DNA of 64,000 bases from Pycnopodia helianthoides (GCA_032158295.1 CM063245.1:4512700-4576699); one strand, 5' to 3'. Counted from the first letter of the stretch, positions 12,367-25,893 are shown. Notes: generated by a model from the letters alone, not told the origin. A program made the numbers and translations.

Positions 12367-13318
12367 AGGTATAGGAACTTAAAACCTAATCCAAATTAGA
12401 GGCTTGTTCCTGGCAGGCATGGGTTCGACAAAGATGAAAAACAGGTAACTTACCAGTCCGGAAGGCGATGCTTCGGAGTGAAGGGTGATTAATTTTGAAA
12501 GGCTCTTTATACTCTAAAGCGATGGAAAGTCCAATAAACATCTGAGATAAATGCTTGAAATTTAGCAGATGTTTGATCAAAAAACTGATCGTGCTTTTTG
12601 ATTATTTATTCTAATCCTCTAACTGTCGTTGCCACAGTCAGGTGACCACCGTCTTATCATGTTTGTTACTCTTGTCATTGGGTTGATAAAACAATTGCTG
12701 AAGTCTGTTTTCTGATTGTAATTTCCCACAGCGATTCAGAAACAACAAGTTGTTTTTAGGACAGTTTGTTCATCTGGAAATCTGGATAAGTAAAGTTAGG
12801 CAAAAGCTTGCCCACGAAAATCTACCCTCTCAACTGGTTTACTCTATTCATAATCGCCTAAAGTCCATATCACCGTAGTTAGTAACCTCCACCATGGTCA
12901 TGCACGCATATATCAACCCGAGAAAAACCCAAATCTCCCAGTCGAAAGCAAAACTGCTGCCGAGCTTCTCACTTCAATCCGTGGAACTGCCGTACTCTTT
13001 CTATTATACAGGCACGTCCTCTTGATCGAAATTCGTTGGTCAGCTAAACAAAATCGCACACCGAGGTATTCTGCCTAAGAGACTGTGCAAGTCTCGTGCG
13101 TATCCGATATGTAGATAATTACATTCACTGTTAATAATTGAGCCTCATTAATTGCCACACAGCCGCACACAGACTTGAACCATTGCGGTGTCACTCAAAC
13201 ATATAAGACTAAAAATGAACACAAACAGTAACCAGAATTCTTCTACGTATTTTATTTAGTACTCTTTGATTGTTTCAGACCTATGACATGATGTTCTGAC
13301 AAGATTCTCGCAGTATAA
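12367..13318. other. Intergenic, nothing recognised
   Basis: No ORF with family similarity and no consistent splice structure seen on either strand. Confidence 0.45.
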
Positions 13319-13558
13319 TACTGTACAAAATATCTGGGTTAAAATTGACCCGGATCCGCGTGTCCTGTGGGACCGCACCCATTTCTGGGTCAGTATGATC
13401 CGGAATTTGTGTCAAAAATTACCCAGAAGTGGCTCAAATGTAGCAGAATCCGACTTAAAAATCTTTTTTTTTAATACAAATGTTTAACCCGGAAATGGGT
13501 CAGAAATCCTCTGAGTACCGGAACCCGCGTCAATTATGTTCAGGGAGTTTTTAGAGTG
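13319..13558. mobile_element. MITE ending in CACTCTAAAAACTCC
   Basis: The right end reads GGGAGTTTTTAGAGTG and the interior has TTGACCCGGATCC. A better preserved relative lies at 39774-40236. The left end here has diverged. Confidence 0.5.
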
Positions 13559-14379
13559 AAAATACTGTATGCGACTCAGGCTTAATAATAGATAGCAAAA
13601 CATAAACTTTAGATAAAAAGAGTGATTGGCACCAATCTATCATGTTGATGGGAAACATTTGTATAACACGCTTTGCTTCTACACGTGTATAAGACGCTTT
13701 GCTCCTACACGTGGCAACAAAATACTTGTCATTTCTTTATCCAATTGGAAACTTTTGGTGACACTTGTTGGTAACTATTTCACAAAGATAAATTCATCGT
13801 TCTTGCAGATGTGCGCATGCCCAGAACTATGTGTACAATGGAAATTTACTTGTCTGCAGCCACATTATCATTACGAAGTACTCCTGTCTTGCATTTCAAA
13901 CATTCTGTAATTATTAACTTGAGGAAAATTATTAATTTCCTCTTCGTTACGTCAGTGAATTTTAACTTTTTATTTCAATCGATATCAAGAAAATTTACAT
14001 GTCAGCGTTCACATTCATTGAAAGTAAACTAATTTATTATGTATTGCCAGTGAATATTGACCTAACAACTTCCAACGAACCTAACCTTGTTTCGAGTTGC
14101 ATTATTGAACACTGTGTAGCGTGTGTTTGCATAACGATTGCCTTTTACTTGCTCTGGCGGTTTGACACTGTGGTTTGATCAAAGAAAAGAGTCAATATGG
14201 TAAATTATTTAATAATCAAGAACTGTTCACGGGCAACCATTGTCTTTGAGATATGGTGGACGTGGAACACTATAGGAGTGCATTGTTTGGTTTGGGTGTA
14301 TACAGACAAATTTACCCAAACTTATATAATGTGTCCACTATATCTCAAAATGGCTTATGTAGCTGCTTAACCTACAGTT
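13559..14379. other. Intergenic, nothing recognised
   Basis: A+T-rich DNA with only short unsupported ORFs. A terminal exon of small secreted gene A could lie between here and 15306. Confidence 0.4.
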
Positions 14380-14525
14380 TCTGCTCAGCAAAAGAGCAGA
14401 ACAAGAGTCACACCTGGTACATGTTGGATGGTATTTTGGGTGGTAACCTTTATCCTGGTAAGAATAATTTAATTTTGCTTAGCTACTTCTCGTGCTTATA
14501 AGGAGCTCGTTGAAATTGGGCCCTG
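14380..14525. mobile_element. GGGCCC-palindrome MITE remnant
   Basis: Contains CTGCTCAGCAAAAGAGCAGAA on the left side and ends GAAATTGGGCCC, matching the family described at 12176-12366. The left end is lost. Confidence 0.5.
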
Positions 14526-15241
14526 GTCAGCGGGTTAGACAGCTCCAATGTTGTCACTTCAGTAGAGTCTGGTGCAGTTTGCCTGGTCTTGATTTTTTAC
14601 CCTGGCAGGTAGATTTGACGGCGTGTGAAGACATTCTCGACAGTTGATCTCATTTTTGTTCCTGTTAATAAACTGTTATTCACAAAAAAAAAATGATATT
14701 AATGTTGGAGCGCCATGAGCGTCACTGAGTGGCGGATATAAGCGCTATTTTAACAAGAAACCACTATTAGAAGCCACTATTATTATTATTATTTTAACAA
14801 TACTGTTTTCCGAGGCATCTCTCCATCTTTTGCAACGGTACACAGACACAATTTTACATAGGCCTACTCATAGTTTGGTTAGTAATTATTAAAAACCGAC
14901 GAATGGTTTATCCCGTATAGCAACTTGTAATAAAACAGCTGAAGTCAATGATTGTATGACATGTACAATATTATTTTAAAAAATGCAAGTTTCTTGATTT
15001 TGTGGAATATTTTGGTCTACAGAAGCCATCAAATTTCCAAAATATTCCACCAATAATCTGTTACAGAGATGAGACCGTACGTTGTGATTGAAGAAGTTCC
15101 GATACAGATATTTTTAAGCTTAAAATCTGGCCTCAGTATGAAAAAAAACCGAAGATTGCGACGCAATTTTTCACAAAATGTAGGCGAAATTCTACAGCGT
15201 GGGCACGTGATCGATATGCAAATTAAGGTTGCGATGTTTAC
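14526..15241. other. Intergenic, possible weak terminal exon of gene A
   Basis: A minus-strand AG near 14576 opens a phase-compatible frame beginning D-S-T-E-V-T-T, slightly like the D-A-L-E-V-S start of exon 3 in copies B-D. It runs into the MITE at 14380-14525 and has a poor pyrimidine tract, so I do not call it. Otherwise nothing recognised. Confidence 0.25.
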
Positions 15242-15306
15242 CTAACGCTGTATGTTGGGGTCTATTATAATACATAAATTAGATTTCTTGTCAGGTAATA
15301 TTTTAC

Positions 15307-16157
15307 CAGAACAATTCTGCCATTCCAGAAGATCATCTTGGTTTCTACTGTATAGCTGAATGTCTGAGAAGTTGAAGTTGGAAGGTTGGCAGACAGGCTC
15401 GTAGTCCAGTTCAGCCAGTCGGTCCTTGGTGCAGACGCACGGGTTCTGTACAGGCACCATCCAACGATACCTCGCCATAGAGCCCAGTTCGGCCTCCATG
15501 CCTATACTGCAGACCATCGCTTTGCGAGAAAATAAAGTGGGGAGAATAAAATAAGCTGTTGCAAACTGTTTCCAACTAAATTGACCTATGGTATAAATGT
15601 AAGAAAAAAGCTATAATGGCTTCACGTTTTGACCCTTATAAAAATAGAGTCTTTTTCTAAGAGGGTCGAACCGTGGGGCTATTAACATTTTTGCAGAAAA
15701 AAGTGGGTTGTTTTCTTTAAAAGTGAAACTTCTCCGGAGTCACTGATATAAATAAACTGATTTCCTCATTGATTGACAAAAACGTTTTTACTTAACATCC
15801 AATTCATTGGCTGTGGACAGCAACCTCCGAACCCCCCCCCCCCCAACCACCTTATTTCACTCTCATCTTTGTTTATACTGGACATTAGACAAGATGTTTG
15901 TGGAAGTATTGGGTATTGCTTTAGAAGGTAAATTGTTTTGGTAAAAATTCACTCTAGGATGAGCCTGAATATTTTACCGGAATTATGACGGGAATGGGCG
16001 GACAAAACCAATCCGGTGGTTAGGAGGATGGCTCAAAACCTCGTTCTAAAATGCGCTTAAAACAAAAGAAAGATACCATAAAAATCTTACCTTTGTTATG
16101 ATGTGCGAAGAGTAGGACCACAGCTAATAGGCTGATAACGCTGGTAGGCCTATTCAT
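15307..16157 (-). CDS. Small secreted Cys-module protein, copy A (3' end not found)
   Basis: Exon 1 (16091-16157, 67 bp) encodes a signal peptide, MNRPTSVISLLAVVLLFAHH, and ends in phase 1 at a GTAAGA donor. Exon 2 (15307-15519, 213 bp, phase 1-1) encodes the module: MVC..G.E, RYRW..PV..PC.CT and a final NCSG. It ends at GTAAAA; without splicing the frame would stop at 15242. Exon lengths match copies B and D exactly although the sequence is strongly diverged, which supports the splice model and suggests an old, selected gene. Copy A has one extra Cys (PVC). I do not recognise the family. The terminal exon is not located. Minus-strand TATAAG at 16197-16202 is a possible TATA box. Confidence 0.7.
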
Positions 16158-16204
16158 AATGATCTCAAGAATATTATTGTGTGGTGTGAGGCTGGACTTA
16201 TACT

Positions 16205-17371
16205 AAACCGCTGTCTAGATACGACACTGACTTTATTGCAAGAAGTGTAACTCAGCGATAGTGATTATTCCTTTCGTTTGTCATGGGTCGACGTCTGTTG
16301 ACATAAGGTCTACGACTGCCTTTCAGTCCCGTGCCATGATCGATATTTTACCAATGATAAATTTTTAAACTAAAGTATGCATTCCCAGTATAAAATTACG
16401 GATTTATGTAAATAAAGCATGCACCCCCACATCATGTTTAGCCTATAAACAAATAAATACATAGATAAAATGGAACGAAATGAACGAGAGAAAAATGCCA
16501 AAACTATCTTCTGCTTTAATGGAGGCATATTATAGCAGGCTTCTTATTCTCACAGTTGAATGATGACACTGCCCCAAATGCAAGCCGCAATAGACTGTTC
16601 AGTAGGGCCTACTGCTCTGATATGATACCCTGCCTGCTGTTTGCACTCAGGTTTGCTGCCCAGTGCTGTAAACCAGTCCTAATATTGCCCTTTTTAGATT
16701 CACCGCAATCACAATCGGGGACGTGGTCAACCTCATGACCTCAACCCATACCTATGCTGATGTACTTTGGACCAATCATAACGCAGATATGAAAGCTTAC
16801 GTCATGCACACTCATCCAATGAAACCGTAAGGCATGTAAGACGGGTGCCCGTCTTTATTCGGACGGATAAAGACAGGAGAAACAGTCTACCAGTGCTGTG
16901 TATTCCTTAGCTTGCGAGAGGGCGCTAGTCAGCGCGGTAATTTTCAAGATGTCTGCCGAACGAAGTTGTCTGCTCTGCTTCTCCAACAAGGAATTCCAGC
17001 AATTGTAGGGGAGAATTTCAGCAAAAAATGTAAGTTAATTTTCACATTTTTAACTCTGACATATGAGTGAAGCAGAAAGGATACACTAACAGTACGAAAT
17101 GAAGTGAGAAGTGTCACACGCCACGGAAATGTTACATTAAATGTTTTGTATTGTACTGTTAAACCCGGGCCGTGACCACTGACTCCAAACACCCGTTTCG
17201 TTTTTAATCACTGGGCAATGACTGAAACAGTTATTGGTTACGGCTGCGAAAACGCACCCCAGTCTGGATATCCGATATGCAGTGTAATGTCTTCCTTATC
17301 ACAGTGCCAATAAAGAATATAAACAAAATAACAAAACAAACAAAGTAAGTAGTTTTTAAATGTTGACCATA
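16205..17371. other. Intergenic, nothing recognised
   Basis: No supported exon. Short ORFs at 16556-16738 and 16944-17192 lack family features. Confidence 0.4.
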
Positions 17372-17537
17372 GGCCCTTTTCGAATCCACGGCTTCGCCTT
17401 CGGCTCCGGATTGGGCTTCAGGCCCAGTTTTCTTGTCTGAAGCCCCGACCGCAAAGCATGCAGACGTTAAAATAATTGAGGGAGCCTAGCTAGCCTGAGC
17501 CGATCTTGGAGCCGAAGCCGTGAATTCGAAAAGGGCC
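17372..17537. mobile_element. Palindromic MITE, 166 bp
   Basis: Starts GGCCCTTTTCGAATCCACGG and ends with CCGTGAATTCGAAAAGGGCC, an imperfect inverted pair. Non-coding. Confidence 0.7.
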
Positions 17538-19322
17538 AAAGTTTCCAGTAGAAGCTTTTGTACGGCAGGAATGTCTTCAAATGCTGAAGTGACTTGACAA
17601 CACATAGCAGTGGGTGCTAGTTTCATATTCTCCGGAGCTCCAGGAGTGCCATTACAGGCCTAGAATTTCATCTTTGTGAGGGCAAGGCCATTTTAATTTT
17701 GCAAGGGGCACCTCCATCGGAAAACCTTAAAAGTCATTGAGAAAGGAAAACCAAGGCCACGACCAGGTGCAACAGATGCCATGGCCTCCGTGTACATGTA
17801 ATTCTAGGCCTTTCATTATGTTACTAATCGTGATAACGACATAATGTATCTCGCCTAGTTGATATTATGGTTTAAGTCGCCTTGTGGTGATGATGTGTTT
17901 TGCCAAAATTCCGTTTACTGACTAATTTATCTGTATTTAATTTCTTTAGAAACAGGACAGACTGTTGCCAGATGAACTTTATTCTAAGCGCTGTGTAGCC
18001 ACCATTAACTGACCTCACAGGACCAGTGCAGGAGGAGGAAATAAGTGCTTACATGAAGTGCACTCAAGAATTGCTGTTGAGAAGGATCTCTCCATTCAAC
18101 ACCTAAGTTCCAGGACATCATGTTTGAGGATATTTCAACTGACTACAATTCATACAGTAATGTGGAGTGGGACATACTGTACTGTCCATCGAAGAAAAAA
18201 GCAGATTTTAAAGGGAATGCTTGCATTGGAAACAATGGGATAAATTCCTCAAGAGAGCCAGAGCAACAGAAATCCTTAACAATGACAACAACTACTTGGC
18301 ACAAACATGTAGGTAAGCTACCTCTGTGTTAGACTTATTGACAAGTCGTTTAATATTTGTTGCCGTGATAATGTAATGGTTCTAATGAGACTATAGTGCC
18401 CCGTTTAATTTGGGCCGTAGTCATGAGAGCTGAAGTCTCGCTGGAGCACCAGTATCCCGAGAACAGCAGTATCGCGAGAGTATCGTTGCATACGCTATCA
18501 CTGCGACAAACATTTATTGCCCCGCCACAAGTCTAGTGTCTGATAAGCCAATCAGGCCTTGCGCTTAAGCTTTTTGTAAAGCAGCCTGCTGGGCCAGTAA
18601 ACTGTGCATTTTACTTGCCCCCAGGATGTTTTAGTAGCCCAGATTTTAAACAGGAATTGCCATAAATGTAATGTTCTGATGTGTTTTAATGTTAACTATC
18701 ACAACCAGTTTAACGATTAACACATTTTATACATTAATTATTCACATCTGAAAAGGAAGAAATTAGCATTTTAAACAAGTAGGTTGCACAGTTTTCAGTA
18801 GCCCACAGGGCAAGTTGAGAAGTGGTGTTTACTAGCCCATAGCATTTTTTACTAGTCATTGTACGCCGGGCTAGTGTTAAGGGCGAGCCCTGCCAATATT
18901 ATTAAAGTCAACTAAATTAGTCTGATCTGTGTTGCTCTATTGAAATAGATAATTTGGTTGACACATCAGTTCTTTTACAAGCGTGGAATTAAACGGCGGC
19001 CACAGAAGCAATGGCCGACGTTGCCCTGTTCTAAACCTTGGTGCCCCTTCAAAAGTTTCCTGTAGACTTTAAGAGTTTCCATTGGAAGTGCCCTTTGCAA
19101 AATGAAAATGGCCTTTCCCTCTCATTGATGGGATTCCAGGACTGCTTTTAAAGTAAAAATGTACCTACATACTTACAATATGCACTATAAGAGAGATAGT
19201 TTGAAAAACAAACTTCTCAAATTATGTAAGAGTAAAAAGTTAGATTAAACACAAAAGAGAAACTGCAGTTCACCTTTAAATAGGTCTTTTTTATAATATT
19301 ATACTTGAAGGTAAATTACATA
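17538..19322. repeat. Repeat-rich intergenic stretch
   Basis: Holds GGGCACCAAGG-type fragments at about 17660-17790 and 19010-19130, and at about 18580-18890 a block rich in TAGCCCA/GGGCTAG motifs that recurs inverted at about 54590-54960. An ORF at 18058-18332 shows no recognisable domain. Confidence 0.45.
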
Positions 19323-21544
19323 TGCTAGAATTAAGTTTGTGTCTGCTAAACACAATTATTGCAGAAGCCTTGTTATAAAGACCAAAGCAAGTTTATTGCT
19401 TATAACAATACTGTGACAAATTATTGACAAGCTCTATTTCATACAGCTAGAGTGATAAAACAAATTACACAATCATTTAACAAATGTCAAGTTTCTTGTG
19501 AGTCTTCATTTGGTAGACCTGCATCAAATTATGACATATTGACCTCTGACCCTTAAGGAGAATATGAAAGCTCCACAATATTTAAGTTCACATAAGTACC
19601 GATCCTCCATATAATTAAGAGGAACATAGCATTTGAAAACCAATGAAAATCACCTCAGCTTATTTTGGTTGTAAAAAATATGAACATGACAAAATATGAA
19701 CATGTTTTCCACTTCAACAAGACATTCAAATTTAATGAGATATTCACAGGTTAGTTGTATGGTGTTTTTATTGAAAACAGATGATAGGCCATGTCCGAAT
19801 TAAAGGCTTTGGCAGTAGCTATGGCATGCAGAAGATGCCCCCGAGTTTCCCCCCCCCCCCATACGACGAATTGTGTATAAGTTTTGTCTGATAGCGCCCT
19901 CTTTTGAATCAACTTCCTTCAGCCCTTGAACAAAATCCCCCACATGTTTGTACACGAAAGCAAAGCGAGGACTGCTCCCCGGTATGTCTTTTTTCTGATT
20001 CCCCTTTGTTAAAGTCCTCGGTTTGAATGCGTAGACATGCCCTGGGGACACAAAACCCTTATGACTGGTGTGTCCTAGTGTGTGCGTGTGAGTTGGTAGT
20101 GACATTCAAACCGAGGACTTACAACAAAAGGGACAATAGGTCCACGTTCGCTATCACAAAGGAAAACAATGGGGTCCACGTTTGTCAGGACAAAGAGTTG
20201 AACAAAGGAGGGTCCACGATTGGAGGTCATTACGCACTTGTGTGTGTGTGTCCCAAAAGGTAGTTATGGGCTGAAGGAAGTTGAGTAAAAAGAGGGCGCT
20301 ATCAATCGAAATTGCTATGGTGCACCACACTAAGCTTTCCGTATGCAACCGATGCTAAATATTACAAATTCCGAAAAACACAAAAATACTTTACAAATCT
20401 CTGGGCCTCTTTAAAACAGATAATATATATTTTATGACAACTGAATTTCTTCTGTCTTTTTTAAATTTTCAATAAGTTAGCCGATGAGATTTTGCGCTAG
20501 CCTCATCCAAAATAAAAACGCCCCTGAAAGAGTAAACTGGCCATCTGTGAAAAATTACCCTATACTCTTTAGCAAAATAGTGCGATTCTTAGAGAGCTTT
20601 AGTGTACCCAAAACGGTCAAGGTTGTAAATCAACAACCCCGGGGGCGCAATATGAGGCCATTTGTCAATAATCCATAAAACCACATTTTTTGACATACAG
20701 ATAATGTTGTGGGTTTACACTATGAATGAGGCTACACGCTCGAGTTCTTGTCTATTTAGCGTACGTACTGAATGGTTTTCTGCTTCATTTGTGCAGTGTC
20801 TCCTCTGGCTCTCGATGTGTATGCTGCCGTGGTTGTCATTTGGGTAACTTTGCCTGCTGATGTGCTGTGTCCCTCACTGACTTCTAAGGCATCTGTATGA
20901 GGTGTAATATAAACAATATAATAATGAGTTATAATAATTATAACAAATATATTAATTGACTTTGAGCTTCAACATTCGCAGAGTGAGTATCGATGTCGGT
21001 AAAAACACTGCATTGATGTTTCCTTACCAGGGCAATGCAGAAATTTGCGAAACTCCATCAGCGAGTTGCTGATCAGAAAGTTGTCAAAGTAGACGACTTT
21101 GAAGTGGCGGTTGGGTGTACGGTTGTTCACACCACCCGGTCGAACCTCGGTGCACTTGCAGGGATCCTCAACCGGGATGATCCATCGGTATCGATGGGGT
21201 GCGTTCGGATCTGGTTCTTGTCCCATCCAACATACCATCCCTTGAAAACAGAAATGTAAAAAGAGATGACTGTAGACTTGTCAATACTGTATAACGTTTT
21301 GGAGGTAACCGAGTGGTCTATTGCGCCAGGCTCTATAGCTGGTCTGCTGTCGCCAGCATATTGGTTTAACTACTGCATGACATTGGCACTTAGGATTGTC
21401 TTAATGCACCCTTAGCCACCATCCACAGCATCTGGTCATTAAAAAGATACATAAACATACAATAGCTTTCTTCTTTTTGCAGTGATGCGCAATAACTTGT
21501 AACCTTGATAGTAATCATGTCTTTTTAACGCACGTTGATGTGCA
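19323..21544. repeat. 2.2 kb segmental duplication, unit B
   Basis: Nearly identical to 23916-26136 apart from scattered substitutions and small indels. It carries exons 2 and 3 of copy B and part of intron 1. Both units start TGCTAGAATTAAGTTTGTG and end CGCACGTTGATGTGCA, after which the sequences diverge sharply. Confidence 0.9.
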
Positions 21545-22073
21545 GTACGCCGTGTTTGTTGATGTTTAATACCCATTACAGGTCACTTGACGTTGTGTAG
21601 CGCAATCGGTCTATTGGTTTGCGTGTATTACGCGCAGCAATATCGTAACCTTTAGTTTTAGTCACTTAAAAAGGGCTTCGTTTTGCAGCAGGTATAAACC
21701 GGCCGTATGTTTCTGGTTTTTGTTCCCCCCTTCTACCATGGTTATAAATAAAGAGATGTCGTACTTATAGCATGGCTGTAACCTTTAAAATAATTTCCTT
21801 TGCAAAATTTGTTTCGTGAACTTGCAAAATTGTGGCTAGTTTAAGCCAAAATCATCTTCTGCTTATTGTATTTTGATCGTGGAATTCATAGAAGAAAAAA
21901 TATGTATTGTCGACCCATAACTGTACATTTGGTTCACCTGTTCAAATGGTATATGTCTTGTTACTTCCAGTCAATCAATTAACTAATGGCTTATTCAAAG
22001 TCTTACCTTGAGAAAGGTGTGTCAGAAGAGAGACAGATATCAAAATACCAGCGGCTTTCAGAAACACTGCCAT
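20756..22073 (-). CDS. Small secreted Cys-module protein, copy B
   Basis: Three exons: 22007-22073, 21028-21240 and 20756-20892, phases 1 and 1, 138 aa. Exon 1 encodes the signal peptide MAVFLKAAGILISVSLLTHL. It lies antisense to a longer plus-strand ORF, which I treat as a shadow. Exon 2 is the unrecognised module with MVCWMG, RYRWIIPVEDPCKC and a final HCPG (four Cys), and ends at GTAAGG. Exon 3 is Ser/Thr-rich (EVSEGHSTSAGKVTQMTTT) and stops without a CBM14. Exon 3 has the same length in copy C and is read in the same frame in D. Cleavage before MVC would release a secreted peptide of about 115 residues. Function unknown. A link to chitin is inferred only from copies E and F. Confidence 0.75.
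21301..21360 (+). repeat. tRNA-Leu-like remnant in intron 1 of copy B
   Basis: GGAGGTAACCGAGTGGTCTA followed by TTGCGCCAGGCTC resembles the 5' half of a tRNA-Leu. No B box is present. Equivalent sequences stand at 25894, 31165 and 40825, so it was copied with the gene. Confidence 0.5.
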
Positions 22074-23030
22074 TCTTTCTTCGAACACAAATTGCCTGTG
22101 CGATTACAGTCCTTCAGTATTCACTACTGCCTGACTCCCTCCGTGTTGTCTGTAGTTTGATGGTTGGACATTATTGCCTATACACCGATTACCATGGTCA
22201 AATGAGTTATGGACAGATTCGGCTATTATTGAAAGTCTGGCCACCTTTACAAACAATATGTTATCTGTATATTAGCTCAAGATTTTTGATGGCATCAAAA
22301 TATAACGTTACTGGATTTGTGTTCACCCCAACGGGAAAATCATATAATAGGTTTCCATAATGCTCCTGAAAGTTTAATAACGCGCAAGACTTGTCTCATG
22401 ACATAGGCTTTGGTAACTGTTACTAAAAATATTATTTTTGAGGGGATGTGATATTTAAAAACAAGGTTGTTTCTCCTTTCCTTTCTCAATCCTCTCGTTC
22501 AGATTTTTATCAGAAAATGGACTTTAAATGCCCTTCGGATGATAAGGATCGGTTGTTTCCAGCAAATAACGATACGTTTTATTCTTACAATACAATTTAT
22601 TGTGCAAATCTTCGGAATGCCTTTTTTATTGCAAAAATCAACCTTCCAAGTGCAATGTAAGATTTTTATCTTCGATGAAAATGTGCCTATTTTCCCGGAG
22701 GATGATACTAAAATGAACTGTATTATTCCTGTAAGAGGAAAGAACAAAGGAAACTTTTCCTCACATTGATTCCCCGGCAACATAATTTTGTAATCTTATA
22801 TTGACCCAGTCATCCTTAATTTAAGAGACCTTGGTGAGTTCAACTCAAAATGAAACGAATTGTTGTTTAAACGATGAGCATCAGTACTACCAATTACACC
22901 TGTATTATAATAGTGACTGTAAGCGAAATGATAATAACGTGTTTCATGGAACCAATACACCATCGGTGTATTATAATATAAGCACCACCCCGCCCGAATG
23001 CCTTTTATAACCACTGTCGGTTTCTGATTA
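21545..23030. repeat. Upstream flank of copy B, duplicated at copy E
   Basis: From about 21560 to 22870 the sequence matches 45225-47270 upstream of copy E, apart from a MITE and other insertions there, and more distantly 31880-33260 upstream of copy D. It includes exon 1 of copy B. The rest is presumed promoter and 5' flank. Confidence 0.75.
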
Positions 23031-23652
23031 TTTTCAAATTTACTCCTCTATTCTACATACAGAAGCTGCTGTCAAGGTCTCCGTTTAAATATTCAAACCC
23101 TATTTCGTCGTCTCTAAAATAATCCCAAACGGAAATATTTCTTTGAAGTATGGTACTTAAATGAACTTTAGAATCCCTGAGCTTTCCTAACATCTCATCA
23201 TTTTGTTTCTTCTGTAGATTTAGCAAATTCGTGTATTTTGTCGTTTACCCGGGCGTATGAGTCTTTTGAATTCTTTTGTGTTATACATTTAGTATGTTTG
23301 TTATTGGTTTTATTAAAAATTTGTTGTATGAAACCTCAGGAATTAGTTCACTTTAGTACCACCCTCCACAGAGAGGGTCAATTTTTCTTTGTTCACCCCA
23401 AATTGGATTAAAACATACTCAGTAAGTGTCCCTTGTTTTTAGTGCTTGTTTTTATTTATATACGCTGGGTTCTATTTTAATTCAGGTTCAAAACAATTTA
23501 AAAAATACAGTTCTTTGACCTTGATGAGAACGACGAATGTCATGATGTTACGTTTAGCAAATAGACTTGCATTCTGTTGTTATTATTACCGTAATACCGT
23601 TTATCGTTGTACATTATGAACTTGCCACATTTACGCTTTTTTATCGTTGTCT
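23031..23652. repeat. Left arm of a long spaced inverted repeat
   Basis: Reverse complement of 28746-29358 with few differences. A third, more diverged copy lies at about 47340-48290. It carries a SINE-type tail TTTTTCTTTGTTCACCCC. Confidence 0.85.
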
Positions 23653-23660
23653 TTTATCTG

Positions 23661-23915
23661 GGCCCAATTTCATAGAGCTGCTAAGCACAACATTTTGCTT
23701 AGCATGAAATTTCTTCATTGATAAAAACAGGATTACCAACCAAATTTCCACGTGATTTTCAGGATAAGCAAACAACAGTTGAATACCAGTAACAAGCAAT
23801 ATGCAACATGTATGCTGGTATTGTGCTGTTGTTTGCTTATCCTGAAAACACATGGAAATTTGGTTGGTAACCCTGTTTTTATCAAGGACGAAATTTCATG
23901 CTAAGCAAATTGTTG
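23661..23915. mobile_element. GGGCCC-palindrome MITE, left copy flanking unit C
   Basis: Starts GGGCCCAATTTCATAGAGCT. It is a long hairpin whose arms both contain GATAAGCAAACAACA or its complement. The left half (23661-23815) is the reverse complement of 27341-27498. The right end is cut at the start of unit C. Confidence 0.75.
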
Positions 23916-25349
23916 TGCTAGAATTAAGTTTGTGTCTGCTAAACACAATTATTGCAGAAGCCTTGTTATAAAGACCAAAGCAAGTTTATTGCTTATAACA
24001 ATACTGTGACAAATTATTGACAAGCTCTATTTCATACAGCTAGAGTGATAAAACAAATTACACAATCATTTAACAAGTGTCAAGTTTCTTGTGAGTCTTC
24101 ATTTGGTAGACCTGCATCAAATTATGACATATTGACCTCTGACCCTTAAGGAGAATATGAAAGCTCCACAATATTTAAGTTCACATTAGTACCGATCCTC
24201 CATATAATTAAGAGGAACATAGCATTTGAAAACCAATGAAAATCACCTCAGCTTATTTTGGTTGTAAAAAATATGAACATGACAAAATATGAACATGTTT
24301 TCCACTTCAACAAGACATTCAAATTTAATGAGATATTCACAGGTTAGTTGTATGGTGTTTTTATTGAAAACAGATGATAGGCCATGTCCGAATTAAAGGC
24401 TTTGGCAGTAGCTATGGCATGCAGAAGATGCCCCCGAGATTCCCCCCCCCCCCCCATACGACGAATTGTGTATAAGTTTTGTCTGATAGCGCCCTCTTTT
24501 GAATCAACTTCCTTCAGCCCTTGAACAAAATCCCGCACATGTTTGTACACGAAAGCAAAGCGAGGACTGCTCCCCGGTATGTCTTTTTTCTGATTCCCCT
24601 TTGTTAAAGTCCTCGGTTTGAATGCGTAGACATGCCCTGGGGACACAAAACCCTTATGACTGGTGTGTCCTAGTGTGTGCATGTGAGTTGGTAGTGACAT
24701 TCAAACCGAGGACTTACAACAAAAGGGACAATAGGTTCACGTTCGCTATCACAAAGGAAAACAATGGGGTCCACGTTTGTCAGGACAAAGAGTTGAACAA
24801 AGGAGGGTCCACGATTGGAGGTCATCACGCACTTGTGTGTGTGTGTCCCAAAAGGTAGTTATGGGCTGAAGGAAGTTGAGTAAAAAGCGGGCGCTATCAA
24901 TCGAAATTGCTTTGGTGCACCACACTAAGCTTTCCGTATGCAACCGATGCTAAATATTACAAATTCCGAAAAACACAAAAATACTTTGCAAATCTCCGGG
25001 CCTCTCTAAAACAGATAATATATATCTTATGACAACTGAATTTCTTCTGTCTTTTTTTAATTTTCAATAAGTTAGCCGATGAGATTTTGCGCTAGCCTCA
25101 TCCAAAATAAAAACGCCCCTGAAAGAGTAAACTTGCCATCTGTGAAAAATTACCCGATACTCTTTAGCAAAACAGTGCGATTCTTAAAGAGCTATAGTGT
25201 ACCCAAAACGGTCAAGTTTGTAAATCAACAACCCCGGGGGCGCAATATGAGGCCATTTGTCAATAATCCATAAAACCACATTTTTTGACATACAGATAAT
25301 GTTGTGGGTTTACATTATGAATGAGGCTACACGCTCGAGTTCTTGTCTA

Positions 25350-25834
25350 TTAAGTGTCAAGTGTACTCGATGGGTTCAGGCCTTGTCCAGTGTCTTGTTT
25401 GGCTGTCGGTGCATATGCTGCCGTGGTTGTCATTTGGGTAACTTTGCCTGCTGATGTGCTGTGTCCCTCACTGACTTCTGAGGCATCTGTATGAGGTGTA
25501 ATATAAACAATATAATAATGAGTTATAATAATTATAACAAATTTATTAATTGACTTTGAGCTTCAACATTCGCAGAGTGAGTATCGATGTCGGTAAAAAC
25601 ACTGCATTGATGTTTCCTTACCAGGGCAATGCAGAAATTTGCGAAACTCCATCAGCGAGTTGCTGATCAGAAAGTTGTCAAAGTAGACGATTTTGGAGTG
25701 GCGGTTGGGTGTACGGTTGTTCACACCACCCGGTCGAACCTCGGTGCACTTGCAGGGATCCTCAACCGGGATGATCCATCGGTATCGATGGGGTGCGTTC
25801 GGATCTGGTTCTTGTCCCATCCAACATACCATCC
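25350..25834 (-). pseudogene. Small secreted Cys-module gene, copy C, lacking exon 1
   Basis: Exon 2 (25622-25834, 213 bp) and exon 3 (25350-25486, 137 bp) are open, with AG and GT borders as in copy B. The module keeps MVCWMG, RYRW, DPCKC and HCPG. No signal-peptide exon is found before the duplication ends at 26136. Transcription would need to start elsewhere, or exon 2 could be joined in phase 1 to exon 1 of copy D at 32185-32251. I call it a partial gene. Exon integrity fits a recent duplication. Confidence 0.65.
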
Positions 25835-25893
25835 CTTCAAAAAGAAATGTAAAAAGAGATGACTGTAGTCTTGTCAATACTGTATAACGTTTT

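Noticed and set aside
21986..22360. Plus-strand ORF of 124 aa, repeated near 32131 and 45614
   Set aside because: Its first part is antisense to a signal-peptide exon with good start, hydrophobic core and donor. The plus frame changes among copies and has no domain.
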